Assembly: GCA_016124895.1 (NCBI GenBank)
Contig: WGMU01000119.1
Span: forward strand, 1 to 33,717
Origin: a bacterium
Lineage (GTDB): Bacteria > Planctomycetota > Planctomycetia > Planctomycetales > Planctomycetaceae
Reading direction: 5' to 3'
DNA length: 33,717 nt
The notes below the pieces were generated by a model. It made no database searches and was not told where the DNA came from. It was given only the letters and a program-made list of their open reading frames with translations. The translations under genes were made by a program, and so were the position numbers. Shown here piece by piece: positions 7,352 to 15,406 of this stretch; position 1 is the first letter of the stretch; the number at the start of each line of letters is the position of its first letter.

Positions 7352-8278
7352 ATGAAGCTGCGCCAGGGATTCGGCATTTCCACAGTACCCGCTTTCCGTC
7401 GAACAATTCTGCCCGCCTTGCCTCTGTTGTGTCTGATCGCGTGGGGCTGCCGCCAGGTGCCGCTCGGCGAGAAGCGAATCGGCATTGACCCTGAACTCGC
7501 CGGGATCACGGAACCGGACGAAGTTCAGATGGGACTGACCGCGTATGCGGACGTGATCAAGACCGAGCCGATCTCGTCCAACGAACGCTATGTCGAAATG
7601 GTCCGCCGCGTCGGCAATCGGATTGCGGACGCCGCGAACCGACCGGATTACAACTGGGAGTTCAACGTCATCGCCAAGCCGGACGTGCAGAATGCGTTCG
7701 CACTGCCAGGTGGCAAGGTCGCCGTTTACGAAGGCATCCTGCCGCTGTGTCAGTCGGAAGCCGGACTGGCTGTCGTGATGTCGCATGAGGTCGCTCACGC
7801 GCTGGCACGGCACGGCGGCGAACGCATGGCTGCCGAGAAAGTGAAACAGAAACTCAGCGCAGGCATCGACCTCGTCGGCCACTGGGCGAAGGGTGACGAT
7901 TACGACAAGCACCAGAAAATCATTCAGACGGTTTACAACGTAGGCGCGGAATATGGCGTCTCCCTGCCTTACAGCCGCTCACACGAATCCGAAGCCGACG
8001 AGATCGGTCTGAAACTGATGGCGATGGCCGGCTACGACCCGAGCGAAGCTCCTAAGTTCTGGGAACGGTTCGCCTCGGCGAAGTCCGGACAGCAGACGCC
8101 AGAGTGGCTCTCAACTCACCCGTCCGATGCCCGCCGTGCCGCCGATCTGCGTCAGCGACTGCCGGACGCTTTGAAGATTTACGAGCAGACCACGGACAAG
8201 GTCGGGCTCGGAGAACCGATCATGGTCGAATCAACGAACATCACACTGCCGCTCACCGCCGAAACCCGGCTTCGTTGA
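7352..8278 (+). CDS. M48-family zinc metalloprotease, probable lipoprotein (308 aa)
   Basis: The catalytic motif H-E-V-A-H (residues 145-149, in VVMSHEVAHALARHGGERM) and the downstream SRSHESEADEIGLKLM segment (about 208-223, holding the third zinc-ligand glutamate) identify an M48 peptidase of the periplasmic BepA/LoiP/YggG type. A C-terminal STHPSDARRAADLR helix is also characteristic. I choose ATG 7352, since AGGGG lies about 10 bases upstream and the protein then starts with a hydrophobic segment ending AWGC (cysteine 33), a slightly unusual lipobox that suggests a lipoprotein; the in-frame upstream extension to 7190 has no family sequence. Members degrade misfolded outer-membrane proteins. 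It is followed after 210 bases by the TIGR03546/TIGR03545 pair. Confidence 0.9.
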   Translation: MKLRQGFGISTVPAFRRTILPALPLLCLIAWGCRQVPLGEKRIGIDPELAGITEPDEVQMGLTAYADVIKTEPISSNERYVEMVRRVGNRIADAANRPDYNWEFNVIAKPDVQNAFALPGGKVAVYEGILPLCQSEAGLAVVMSHEVAHALARHGGERMAAEKVKQKLSAGIDLVGHWAKGDDYDKHQKIIQTVYNVGAEYGVSLPYSRSHESEADEIGLKLMAMAGYDPSEAPKFWERFASAKSGQQTPEWLSTHPSDARRAADLRQRLPDALKIYEQTTDKVGLGEPIMVESTNITLPLTAETRLR

Positions 8279-8360
8279 CGGCCGATCGGCAGGCAGGTTC
8301 GAGCCAAAGGATTCCCTGAATCCAGCTCGGCAGAAGCACATCCAGCCAGTTTGCCTCATC

Positions 8361-8425
8361 CGAAGCCGCAAAGTCGTGAAGTTCAGGAAGCTTTTTCTCC
8401 ATGACTTCGCGTCTTTGCGGCTTCG
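8361..8425. repeat. Imperfect long inverted repeat in an intergenic region
   Basis: The left arm at 8361-8381 (CGAAGCCGCAAAGTCGTGAAG) is the near-exact reverse complement of 8405-8425, with about two mismatches in 21 positions and a 23-base loop containing a short T-run. It lies between the M48 gene (ends 8278) and the TIGR03546 gene (starts 8489). The arm sequence (CTTCGCGTCTTTGCGGCTTCG) looks like a dispersed palindromic element of the kind scattered through many bacterial genomes; it could also stop transcription from the protease gene. Confidence 0.55.
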
Positions 8426-8488
8426 CGTGAGGTCATCAATCTGTGCGTCGTTCCAATCTCTGAACCGACTGTCAGCAGGACCGCGACT

Positions 8489-8989
8489 ATGTTCTTCCTC
8501 AAGCCGATCCGCTTTCTGGCTCGCGCCCTTGTGCAGGATAATACGCCGACACAGATGGCACTGGGGTTCGCGCTCGGTCTGATGATCGGGCTCGTGCCGA
8601 AAGGCAATCTGATCGCGATCTCACTGATGGTCGTCCTCGGGGCATTGCGAGTGAACCTGGGCATCGGGATGCTGACGGCCTTTGCTGTTTCGTGGCTTGA
8701 CCCGCTGGTCGACACGGTCACGCATCCAATCGGCCAGGCTCTGCTGACCAGCGACGCGCTGACGTCATTCTGGACCGAGCTTTACAACATGCCAGTCATT
8801 CCGTGGACGAAGTTCAATAACACGATCGTGCTGGGTAGTTTCGTACTCGGAGCGGTACTTGTCCTGCCAGCGTTCCTTATCAGCCGGCCACTGTTTGCGA
8901 AGTATGTTCCGGACCTGTCAGAACGACTCGGGAAATACCGCCTCGCTCAACTGCTGCTCGGTACGGAACTGGCCGCCAAGCTGAGCTGA
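8489..8989 (+). CDS. TIGR03546-family membrane protein (DUF2062-like, 166 aa)
   Basis: The protein begins MFFLKPIRFLARALVQDNTP and QMALGFALGLMIGLVPKGNL, then has a hydrophobic pair (ISLMVVLGALRVNLGIGMLTAF, split here by residue), a WLDPLVDTVTHPIGQALL segment and a second membrane region near residues 110-130. This matches my recollection of TIGR03546, a short integral membrane family related to DUF2062, which in other bacteria is encoded directly before a TIGR03545 protein. That arrangement is exactly what follows here, 46 bases downstream, and strengthens both calls. Function is unknown. Length is typical and no defect is visible. Confidence 0.85.
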   Translation: MFFLKPIRFLARALVQDNTPTQMALGFALGLMIGLVPKGNLIAISLMVVLGALRVNLGIGMLTAFAVSWLDPLVDTVTHPIGQALLTSDALTSFWTELYNMPVIPWTKFNNTIVLGSFVLGAVLVLPAFLISRPLFAKYVPDLSERLGKYRLAQLLLGTELAAKLS

Positions 8990-9035
8990 CTGTCATCCAG
9001 TTTTCATCCTGTCATCGCGCGGAAAGGACTCCGCA

Positions 9036-11033
9036 ATGGCTGAACCTGACCACATTCCGGAAGCTCTCGCTCAGTTTCCTGACGAAACTACCGTGAGCAG
9101 TGACAACGCGTCGCTTGCTCCAGACGCTACCACTCGTGACGCATCGCCAGTGGAAGAAAAACACGCCGCCGGAGCGACGCCGAGCGGCGCGTATGTTCCC
9201 GCCACTGAGCCTCCTCAGCTCTCGACCCTCGACCCTCAGCTCTCTTCGGAAACGTTCGACGAAACCTTTGCTGAAACCACGAAGGCGAAGCTGCCGTCGG
9301 GTCTTGGTCCACGCTGGAGCTATCTCGTCACTCGCGGCATCGTCGTCGCGGTCGTGTGGGCGTTCTTTGCGTTTCTGTTCGATCCACTGCTGCGAACCGG
9401 CGCGATCACAGCCGGGCAGCAGGCGGCGCAGGCAAAGGTCGATATTGGCGGTCTGAGCACGAAGCTGTTCCCTCCTCGTGTTCAACTTGACGCGGTCGCG
9501 ATTGCGAACGGCAAAAGGCCGGGGACAAATCTCATTCAGTTTGAAACACTCGAAGGCGACATCGACGGGCTGGCGCTTCTGCACGGGTCGTACGTCATCG
9601 ATCAGGCGACGGTGACGGGACTCACCTGGGGAACAGAGCGAGCCGATTCGGGACTGCTCGATCAGGTCGAACCGCCCGAAGAACACAACGGCGAAGGCGT
9701 CGATTTTGAGAAGCTGGGCCGCGACTGGGCGCAGGGCATCTTTGAACGTGCGAAGCTGGAATACGATCCTCGGAATCTCGAATCCGTGCAGCTCGCCGAT
9801 CAGCTCGAAGATGAATGGAAAGGCGATTTCAACGATCTCGAATCGCGAGCGAAGCAAATCGACACTGAGTACAGGGAACTCGAAGACCTGATCAAGCTGG
9901 CGAAAGGCGGCAATCCGTTGAAGAAGCTGGAGACGTATCGCCGCGTCGCGGATGAGAGCAGGCGGCTGCTCCAGAACGTCGAACTGGTTCGCCGTGATCT
10001 GCAGCAACTGCCGCCGAAAGCCAAGGGCGACCTCGGCAGTCTGAACGAAGCCCGGCAGCGTGATCAGGAAGAAATCAAACGCAAAGTCAATGAACTGATT
10101 GTCGACCCTGACAAGCTGTCCGAATTCCTGCTCGGCCCGGAACTGCACCACAAGGTGTCGACGGCACTTGCCTGGGTGAAATGGGCCAATCGAACCGCCA
10201 ACCATTTCAAAAGTGATCCGAAGCCGGAGCGGCAGCGAGGCGAGGACATTCGGTTCCACCGCGACGAAGAATTGCCGAAGTATCTCGCGCGGCTGATCAA
10301 CGTTGCGGGTAACGGCCGCGTGGGCAATGACGATTTGTGGATCGAAGGCTCGATCGCCGACGTCAGTTCCGATCCCGTACTCTATGGCAGGCCAACGGTG
10401 ATTCGCATGAATGGCCGAGGCGAAGCGGCTGTGCAGATGAAAGGCGTGCTCGACCGAACAACGAAGACGGCGAAGAACGAAGTCGATCTCACTTACGATC
10501 TCAATTCTGCAACGACGCAGCGGCTGGGAGACAACAACTCGCTGGCGATCGACGTTCAGGCGGAAACGACGCGGTGGACCGTTCACCTGACAACAACCGG
10601 CGAGGAGCTGTCCGGCAAAGTTCTACTCGTCCAGCAGCCGGTTCAACTGACGCCGCATGTGAAAGAAGGCGTCGACGAGGCGATTGTCCGAATCATTGGG
10701 GCGTCGGTGCAGAGTATTGATCGGGTTGAGGCGACGGTCGCACTGTCCGGTACGCTCGACCGCCCGAAGCTGAAGCTGAGCACGAATCTCGGCCCGGCGA
10801 TCGCGAACGGCGTCAAACGCGGTCTGGGCAACGAAGTCACGGCGCAGAAAGACGCATTGATTGCGCAGCTCAACGAACGCCTGGACGGGCGCAACAAGGA
10901 ATTGATTGGACTGTTCAACGATCGCTACAAAAGCCTGTTCTCGCAGCTCGATGGCAAGCAGGATCTGATCCGCAAACTGGTTCCCAATGTCGCCGACGCG
11001 GGCGGCTTCGACCCGACAAAGCTGTTCCGTTGA
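9036..11033 (+). CDS. TIGR03545-family envelope protein with coiled coil (665 aa)
   Basis: After an 85-residue hydrophilic N-terminus there is one membrane anchor (about residues 98-118, VVAVVWAFFAFLFDPLL). An AsmA-like region follows (GGLSTKLFPPRVQLDAVAIA), then a long charged helical section (about 205-360), then a beta-rich C-terminal half with DLWIEGSIADVSSDP and VEATVALSGTLDRPKLKL. This order and the preceding TIGR03546 gene fit the TIGR03545 family; the body of the protein should lie in the periplasm. The start at ATG 9036 is supported by GGAAAGGA about 10 bases upstream. The N-terminal extension looks unusual: codons 60-70 are made of a short tandem repeat (9214-9244), suggesting recent expansion. 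Function is unknown; a role in lipid or envelope transport is only suggested by AsmA-like features. Confidence 0.82.
   Translation: MAEPDHIPEALAQFPDETTVSSDNASLAPDATTRDASPVEEKHAAGATPSGAYVPATEPPQLSTLDPQLSSETFDETFAETTKAKLPSGLGPRWSYLVTRGIVVAVVWAFFAFLFDPLLRTGAITAGQQAAQAKVDIGGLSTKLFPPRVQLDAVAIANGKRPGTNLIQFETLEGDIDGLALLHGSYVIDQATVTGLTWGTERADSGLLDQVEPPEEHNGEGVDFEKLGRDWAQGIFERAKLEYDPRNLESVQLADQLEDEWKGDFNDLESRAKQIDTEYRELEDLIKLAKGGNPLKKLETYRRVADESRRLLQNVELVRRDLQQLPPKAKGDLGSLNEARQRDQEEIKRKVNELIVDPDKLSEFLLGPELHHKVSTALAWVKWANRTANHFKSDPKPERQRGEDIRFHRDEELPKYLARLINVAGNGRVGNDDLWIEGSIADVSSDPVLYGRPTVIRMNGRGEAAVQMKGVLDRTTKTAKNEVDLTYDLNSATTQRLGDNNSLAIDVQAETTRWTVHLTTTGEELSGKVLLVQQPVQLTPHVKEGVDEAIVRIIGASVQSIDRVEATVALSGTLDRPKLKLSTNLGPAIANGVKRGLGNEVTAQKDALIAQLNERLDGRNKELIGLFNDRYKSLFSQLDGKQDLIRKLVPNVADAGGFDPTKLFR
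9214..9244 (+). repeat. Short tandem/direct repeat inside a coding region
   Basis: CTCAGCTCTC occurs at 9214-9223 and again at 9235-9244, enclosing two tandem GACCCTC copies. It is translated as part of the N-terminal linker (QLSTLDPQLSS) of the TIGR03545 protein, upstream of the membrane anchor. Confidence 0.7.
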
Positions 11034-11433
11034 GCCGCCACTTCGAGCAACCTCGGCCGCTTGCCGGGCGAACGAATCGTCGTCCGGTTGCGACGTCTGC
11101 GTTCCCGCTCACGCGCTGTTGCTGACATCTGAAGATCGCGTCCCGTCGCTACCGATGAGCACGCACCTCACTGTGGAACCGGTGGCACGGCGGGCGTTCT
11201 CCCGACGTTTGTCAGTCTGTCGATCGTCGGGGACTCGTTGTCCGTGAAGGGCTCGCACCCCGCGTTCGCAACGAGTCGGGCACAACGTCGTGATTCTTCG
11301 TAGAAGTCACCTGGCAAACCAGAACGCCGACGCGAGTCTTGTCGGCGTATTCGGACGCACCTAGGATGGTCGCCCGTCGGGCAACACGCTGTGAGGCACC
11401 GTTCCGGTGCTCAGAAAGATCCAGGGACGTGCA
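11034..11433. other. 400-base intergenic region with several small hairpins
   Basis: No coding sequence is supported here. Visible inverted repeats are CGCCGAC/GTCGGCG (11325-11331 with 11341-11347, 9-base loop), GCCCG/CGGGC (11372-11382, one-base spacer) and GCACCG/CGGTGC (11396-11401 with 11405-11410). The last ends 23 bases before the response-regulator start and could affect its translation. No RNA family was recognised. Confidence 0.4.
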
Positions 11434-11889
11434 ATGGCGAATGCCACAAAGCTGCTGCTGATTGAAGATGACCGCGAGATTTCGTCGACCCTGCAGAAGG
11501 TGCTGCAGGCGTCCGGGTACGACCTGACAGTGGCGAATAACGGTGTGGACGGTCTGCGTCAGGCAGAATCTGTTCAGCCCGAGCTGGTCATTACCGACAT
11601 GATGATGCCGCGGATGGGAGGCTTTCCCGTCCTCGAAAAACTCAAGTCGATGCCGACTCCGCCGAAAATCATCATGATCACGGCGAACGAAGGCGGCCGG
11701 CACAAAGCGTATGCCGAGATGCTCGGGGCCGATGACTACATCCGCAAACCGTTCGCGATGGACGTTCTGCTCGAAGCCATTGAACGCATTCTCGGCAAGC
11801 CGGCTCCAGGACGTCCAAAGTCCGAAGGTCCTGCTGGGGGTGGCGCAAAACGCGGACCATTGCGTCGCTCAAGCAGCGATGATCGCTGA
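11434..11889 (+). CDS. Single-domain response regulator (CheY-like receiver) with basic tail (151 aa)
   Basis: A complete receiver domain occupies about residues 5-125: acidic pocket E11-D12-D13, phosphoacceptor D55 in [13 protein letters not shown], the conserved T83 in MITANEGG, and K105-P106 in YIRKPF. No output domain follows, only about 28 residues rich in Pro, Gly, Arg and Ser (ending RRSSSDDR). Such proteins act as phosphorelay intermediates or switch partners. ATG 11434 ([13 protein letters not shown]) is preferred over the upstream start at 11407, because CAGGGA lies 8-10 bases before it and the receiver then begins at the normal distance. No histidine kinase is adjacent; the only kinase in the window is a decayed remnant at 14281. 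Confidence 0.9.
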   Translation: MANATKLLLIEDDREISSTLQKVLQASGYDLTVANNGVDGLRQAESVQPELVITDMMMPRMGGFPVLEKLKSMPTPPKIIMITANEGGRHKAYAEMLGADDYIRKPFAMDVLLEAIERILGKPAPGRPKSEGPAGGGAKRGPLRRSSSDDR

Positions 11890-11972
11890 ACTCGTTGGCA
11901 GCGCTGACTGTGTCGGAGACTGCGTGCGGACGGAAACGTCTTCGTGACAATCCTCAGATCCGAGGTTCTGCG

Positions 11973-13910
11973 ATGTCGCGTTCCAGTGTTTCAGTGTCGA
12001 AAACCGTGTTGTTTTCTTTGCGGAGGCTGCTGGCGAACTGGCTGACGCTGCTGGCCGCGTTGGCTTCACTGCCTGCCGAGGCCGCCGAGCCCATGCGACT
12101 CGAAGGCCATGCCGCCGCCGTGTACGACGTTGCGTGGCTGCCGAACGGGCAGTCTCTGGTTTCGGCAAGCTTCGATCAGACGCTGAAACTCTGGGACGTC
12201 CCCAGCAGCACAGTGCTTCGCACGATGGATGGTCACACGGGCATTGTCCTGTGCGTTGCGGTTTCGCCGGACGGAACACTGATCGCTTCCGGCGCGAGTG
12301 ATAGCTCGATCCGTCTCTGGGAAGTTCCGCAAAACGATCCGACGCGAACGATCAGGGCGCACGACGGCGAGTCGCGTGCGATCGCGCTGTCACCGGATGG
12401 GAAAACGCTGGCAACAGCCGACGCGACCGGAGCCGTTCGACTGTTTGAAATCGCGACCGGCACGCAGCAGAAGGAAGTGAAACTGCCGGCGCCGGTAAGC
12501 TCGCTTGCCTGGTCGCGGAACGGGCAACTGCTTGGCGCGGGCTGTGACGACGGCGGTCTGCATCTGATGAATCCGCAGGACGGTAAGGTAACGGTATCTG
12601 TCTCCGCTCACGCAGGGCGAATCGCGGGGCTTGAGTTCTCAACGAATAACTCGCTGTTCTTCACCGCCGGCGAGGACGGATTTGTGCGTCACTGGCCGGT
12701 GAATCTGAAGGCGCCGGACGATGGCAGTCGTCTGATGAAAGACGCGGCTCAGGCTGAGCACGTTGCTGACGAGAAAGCCGTTCACGGCTTCGCGCTGCTC
12801 TCGAACGGAGCGCAGTATGCGACGGCTGGTGAAGACGGACAGGTCAAAATCTGGAATGCGTCGAACGGAGCGCCGGCCAGCAGTGCGTCCGGATTCGAAG
12901 GGGCGGCGTTGTGTGTCGCGTTGAGTCCTGATCGACGACAGATCGCGGCTGGCGGGGCTGACGGCACCGTGCGGTGCTGGAATCTTTCCAATGGCTCGTC
13001 GCTGTTTCGGCATACAGTCGGGCAACCGGTTAAGCACGTCGCATTCAGCCCGGACAACAGCAAACTGGTTGCGGCAACGGCCGATCAGACGATTTCCGTA
13101 TTCGATGCGACTCCATTGAATCCGCAGCCAGCCGAGCCGCCGTCACGATCTCCAGCTCAGTCGCTCAAGCTGAAAGACGCTCCAGTTGCGGGATTTGTCT
13201 GGGAAGCTGACAGTCGGACTCTGCACAGTCTGGCAGCGAACGGCAGCGTCGCGACGTGGACGGTTTCGGCGACGGGTTCGGTCGCGACATTGAGCGGACA
13301 TCGCGGGCCGGTTTACGCGTTAAAGTTCAGTCCGGACGGCCGCACGCTGGCATCCGGTTCAAACGACAAGACCGTGCGGCTGTGGGAGGTCGAAACGCGC
13401 AAGGCAACAAAGACGCTGTCGACACAGGACGCCGGGATCTATTCGGTCGCGTGGACACCGGGTGGTGACCAGCTTGTGACAGCCGGAGCCGACAATTCCG
13501 TCCGGTTGCTGGACGTCAGCAGCAGCCGCGAAATCCGGTCGTATTCCGGGCCGGAATTTGCAGTCTACTCGGCCTCCATTTCTGCTGATGGGAAGTCGAT
13601 CGCTGCGGGAGGCATGGGCGTTGGTGAGCAGCGTCTCATTCGCCTCTGGGACGTCGACAGTTCCGAGCCTCGAACCGGGCTGGCCGGGCATCGGGACGAC
13701 GTTTACCGCGTCGAATTCAGTCCGGACGGCGGGCGTCTGCTGTCGATCGGGTACTCAGGCGAGTTTCGCGTCTGGGACCTGGGCAGTGGCAAGCCGGTAC
13801 TTGAACAGTCCGTTGGCCAGGTCTCGTATTCCGCAGCGTTTTCGCCGAACGGGAAGAATGCCGCAGTGGCGTTAAGCGACGGATCCGTCCTGTTGATCGA
13901 AGTTCCGTAG
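11973..13910 (+). CDS. Exported WD40-repeat protein (645 aa)
   Basis: The sequence is almost entirely WD40 repeats, many with the GH...D...VAxSPDGxxLASGSxDxTVRLWD pattern (for example about residues 45-80, 85-125 and 440-480), enough for roughly two seven-bladed propellers. No kinase or sigma-factor domain is attached. Choosing ATG 11973 (GAGG about 10 bases upstream) yields a signal peptide with a hydrophobic core (LLANWLTLLAALASL) and an AEA-A cleavage site near residue 38, so the protein should be periplasmic or surface exposed, presumably as a protein-binding scaffold. A loop rich in Pro and Ser near residues 380-400 separates the two propellers. Export of WD40 proteins is common in planctomycetes. 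It lies 83 bases after the response-regulator gene and may share its transcript. Confidence 0.88.
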   Translation: MSRSSVSVSKTVLFSLRRLLANWLTLLAALASLPAEAAEPMRLEGHAAAVYDVAWLPNGQSLVSASFDQTLKLWDVPSSTVLRTMDGHTGIVLCVAVSPDGTLIASGASDSSIRLWEVPQNDPTRTIRAHDGESRAIALSPDGKTLATADATGAVRLFEIATGTQQKEVKLPAPVSSLAWSRNGQLLGAGCDDGGLHLMNPQDGKVTVSVSAHAGRIAGLEFSTNNSLFFTAGEDGFVRHWPVNLKAPDDGSRLMKDAAQAEHVADEKAVHGFALLSNGAQYATAGEDGQVKIWNASNGAPASSASGFEGAALCVALSPDRRQIAAGGADGTVRCWNLSNGSSLFRHTVGQPVKHVAFSPDNSKLVAATADQTISVFDATPLNPQPAEPPSRSPAQSLKLKDAPVAGFVWEADSRTLHSLAANGSVATWTVSATGSVATLSGHRGPVYALKFSPDGRTLASGSNDKTVRLWEVETRKATKTLSTQDAGIYSVAWTPGGDQLVTAGADNSVRLLDVSSSREIRSYSGPEFAVYSASISADGKSIAAGGMGVGEQRLIRLWDVDSSEPRTGLAGHRDDVYRVEFSPDGGRLLSIGYSGEFRVWDLGSGKPVLEQSVGQVSYSAAFSPNGKNAAVALSDGSVLLIEVP

Positions 13911-14023
13911 GCAGAATTCAGTGGGGAGTCGGCAGTCAGAAACCGACCGCCGGGGTGACATTTCAGAACGAATGGTCGCGGCGAGCACTGGCGCGGCGAC
14001 GAGTGACTGGGAGTTGAATGACA

Positions 14024-14188
14024 ATGACGGGGTATACGGTTCACACGGGTACGTCGAAGAAATTTGTGTCTGGCTGGGATCGCGTTTTTGGCGCCGACGG
14101 ATCCGCTGCTGAGGAAGCGAAAGCCAGTGGGAAGAAATCAAAGTTGAAGAAGTCTGCAGCGAAGAAGAAGAAAAAGAAAAAGTCGTGA
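14024..14188 (+). CDS. Small lysine-rich protein (54 aa) of a planctomycete-type family
   Basis: The frame encodes MTGYTVHTGTSKKFVSGWD, then RVFGADGSAAEEAKASGK, then a tail of lysines and alanines ending KKKKKKKS. An in-frame ATG two codons upstream (14018) is an alternative; GGGAG at 14009-14013 is 10 bases from ATG 14024 and 4 from ATG 14018, so the former is preferred. I recall very similar short proteins, with the same YTVHTGxxKKFxxGWDxxF head and a basic tail, annotated as hypothetical across planctomycetes. The tail resembles histone H1-like or nucleic-acid-binding tails, which is only an inference. It stands 113 bases after the WD40 gene and is followed by a strong hairpin, suggesting a discrete transcript end. 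Confidence 0.7.
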   Translation: MTGYTVHTGTSKKFVSGWDRVFGADGSAAEEAKASGKKSKLKKSAAKKKKKKKS

Positions 14189-14230
14189 AAGTCATGGTGA
14201 CGGTTTGAAGCAGCGGCACTGCAGGCCAGC

Positions 14231-14259
14231 GTCCGGACAGCCGGCGCTCTGTGCCGGAC
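14231..14259 (+). terminator. Hairpin downstream of the lysine-rich gene
   Basis: GTCCGGACAG (14231-14240) pairs with CTGT-G-CCGGAC (14249-14259), giving a 10-base stem with one bulged G around an 8-base loop. It begins 43 bases after the stop of the small lysine-rich gene. No T-run follows, so termination is plausible but unproven. Confidence 0.4.
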
Positions 14260-14280
14260 AATGCTGACCGATAAGGATTC

Positions 14281-14676
14281 CGGCTGAACCTGTCGCTGCC
14301 TGACGAATCAATTGCAGTGGCGTGCGACCGCGTACTGGTCGAGCAGACTCTGGACAGTCTGCTGTCAATCGCCGGTTGAGCCATCGAAAACGTACGCTCG
14401 ACCGGTGGCCTGATCGACGTCAGGCTGACGCATGATGACAGCGAAGCACGGGTCACTGTCGTTGATAACGGATCAGGATTTCCCGAAGGGATGACCGTTG
14501 ATCGACTGTTTGAAGGTTTTTGCACGACGGACCGCGCCGGGCTGGGAATCGGACTGGCGCACAGTCGATCCTTTGTCGAAGAACACGGCGGTCGAATTCC
14601 GGCCGAACCGAATACGGATGCGGGCATGACGTTTTACTTCACGCTGAGCCTCAAGAGAGGAGCTGGAGGCCCATGA
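14281..14676 (+). pseudogene. Relic of a sensor histidine kinase (HATPase_c end only), with in-frame stop
   Basis: A single frame reads RLNLSLPDESIAVACDRVLV, EQTLDSLLSIAG, a TGA at 14377-14379, AIENVRSTGGLIDVRL, VTVVDNGSGFPEGM, LFEGFCTTDRAGLGIGLAHS, EEHGGRIPAEPN and GMTFYFTLSL. These are the N box (normally LLxNAIEN, here interrupted by the stop), G1 (DNGSGF), F (FEGFCTTD) and G2 (GLGIGLA) boxes of a FixL/NtrB-type kinase ATPase domain. A TAA at 14272-14274 precedes it, and there is no H box, dimerisation or sensor domain. Its stop codon overlaps the start of the FixJ-like regulator (ATGA at 14673), the usual layout of a kinase-regulator pair. The kinase is therefore dead while its partner is intact. 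Confidence 0.85.
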
Positions 14677-15347
14677 ACGACCAGCCCGAACAGACGGTCT
14701 TCGTCATCGATGACGATAAGTCCGTCCGTGAGTCGATTGCCGCACTGCTCGACATCCGCGGTTTGCGCGTCGAAACGTTTTCGAGCGGCGAAGCGTTTCT
14801 GCAGCGTTATTCTGCCGACGAAGCTGGCTGCGTCGTCACCGACCTGCGAATCGCAAACGGTATGACCGGCCTGGACCTGCAACTGGCTCTGCAGGATCGC
14901 GGCTTCCGTATTCCGATCATCATTATTTCGGCCTATGCCAACGTGTCGAACGCCGTGCAGGCGATGCACCGCGGCGCCGTCACACTGCTCGAAAAGAACT
15001 GTCCGACCGAGACGCTGTGGCAGGCCATTTCCGATGCGCTGGAAAAAGACCGTCGCCTGCGCAGCGTTTCCAGGCATATTGACGATCTGCTGGGCCGCTT
15101 TCGTCAGTTGACACAGGACGAAGCACGCGTCCTGCAGCGGATTGTCGCGGGCACGCTGAACAAGGTCATCGCCAGGGAACTGGCTATCAGCCTGCGTACT
15201 GTCGAAAGCCGACGCCAGAAGGTACTGTCGAAGCTGGGCGTATCCACAGTGCCGGAACTCGTGCGGGCGTATGTCGAACTTGAACAGGCACTTGGACGCC
15301 CGCCAGTTGACCTGCTGCTCAACGAGCCGCAGTCGACGGATCAGTAA
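14673..15347 (+). CDS. FixJ-like response regulator, receiver plus LuxR-type HTH (224 aa)
   Basis: The receiver domain (about residues 7-122) retains the acidic pocket D13-D15, phosphoacceptor D57 in VVTDLR, S86 in IIISAYAN and K108, but the usual K-P is K-N here. A C-terminal LuxR/FixJ helix-turn-helix (about 140-205) reads LTQDEARVLQRIVAG, then NKVIARELAISLRTVESRRQ and VLSKLGVSTVPELVRA. It should be a transcription factor. ATG 14673 is supported by GGAGCTGGAGG just upstream and by the overlap with the kinase remnant. Since the cognate kinase is broken, it may now respond to another kinase, to small phosphodonors, or not at all. Its coding sequence shows no decay, suggesting that selection persists or that the kinase loss is recent. 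Confidence 0.9.
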   Translation: MNDQPEQTVFVIDDDKSVRESIAALLDIRGLRVETFSSGEAFLQRYSADEAGCVVTDLRIANGMTGLDLQLALQDRGFRIPIIIISAYANVSNAVQAMHRGAVTLLEKNCPTETLWQAISDALEKDRRLRSVSRHIDDLLGRFRQLTQDEARVLQRIVAGTLNKVIARELAISLRTVESRRQKVLSKLGVSTVPELVRAYVELEQALGRPPVDLLLNEPQSTDQ

Positions 15348-15406
15348 TCACTGCCGTGATTTCCGCACCCTTTGCGTGAGCCTGCGGCGTCGTCACAATC
15401 CGCCGC

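Noticed and set aside
9012-10586. A 524-codon minus-strand frame opposite the TIGR03545 gene
   Set aside because: It is the antisense of a well-supported gene, has no recognisable motif and is rich in Arg, Phe and Leu, as expected for a GC-rich shadow frame.
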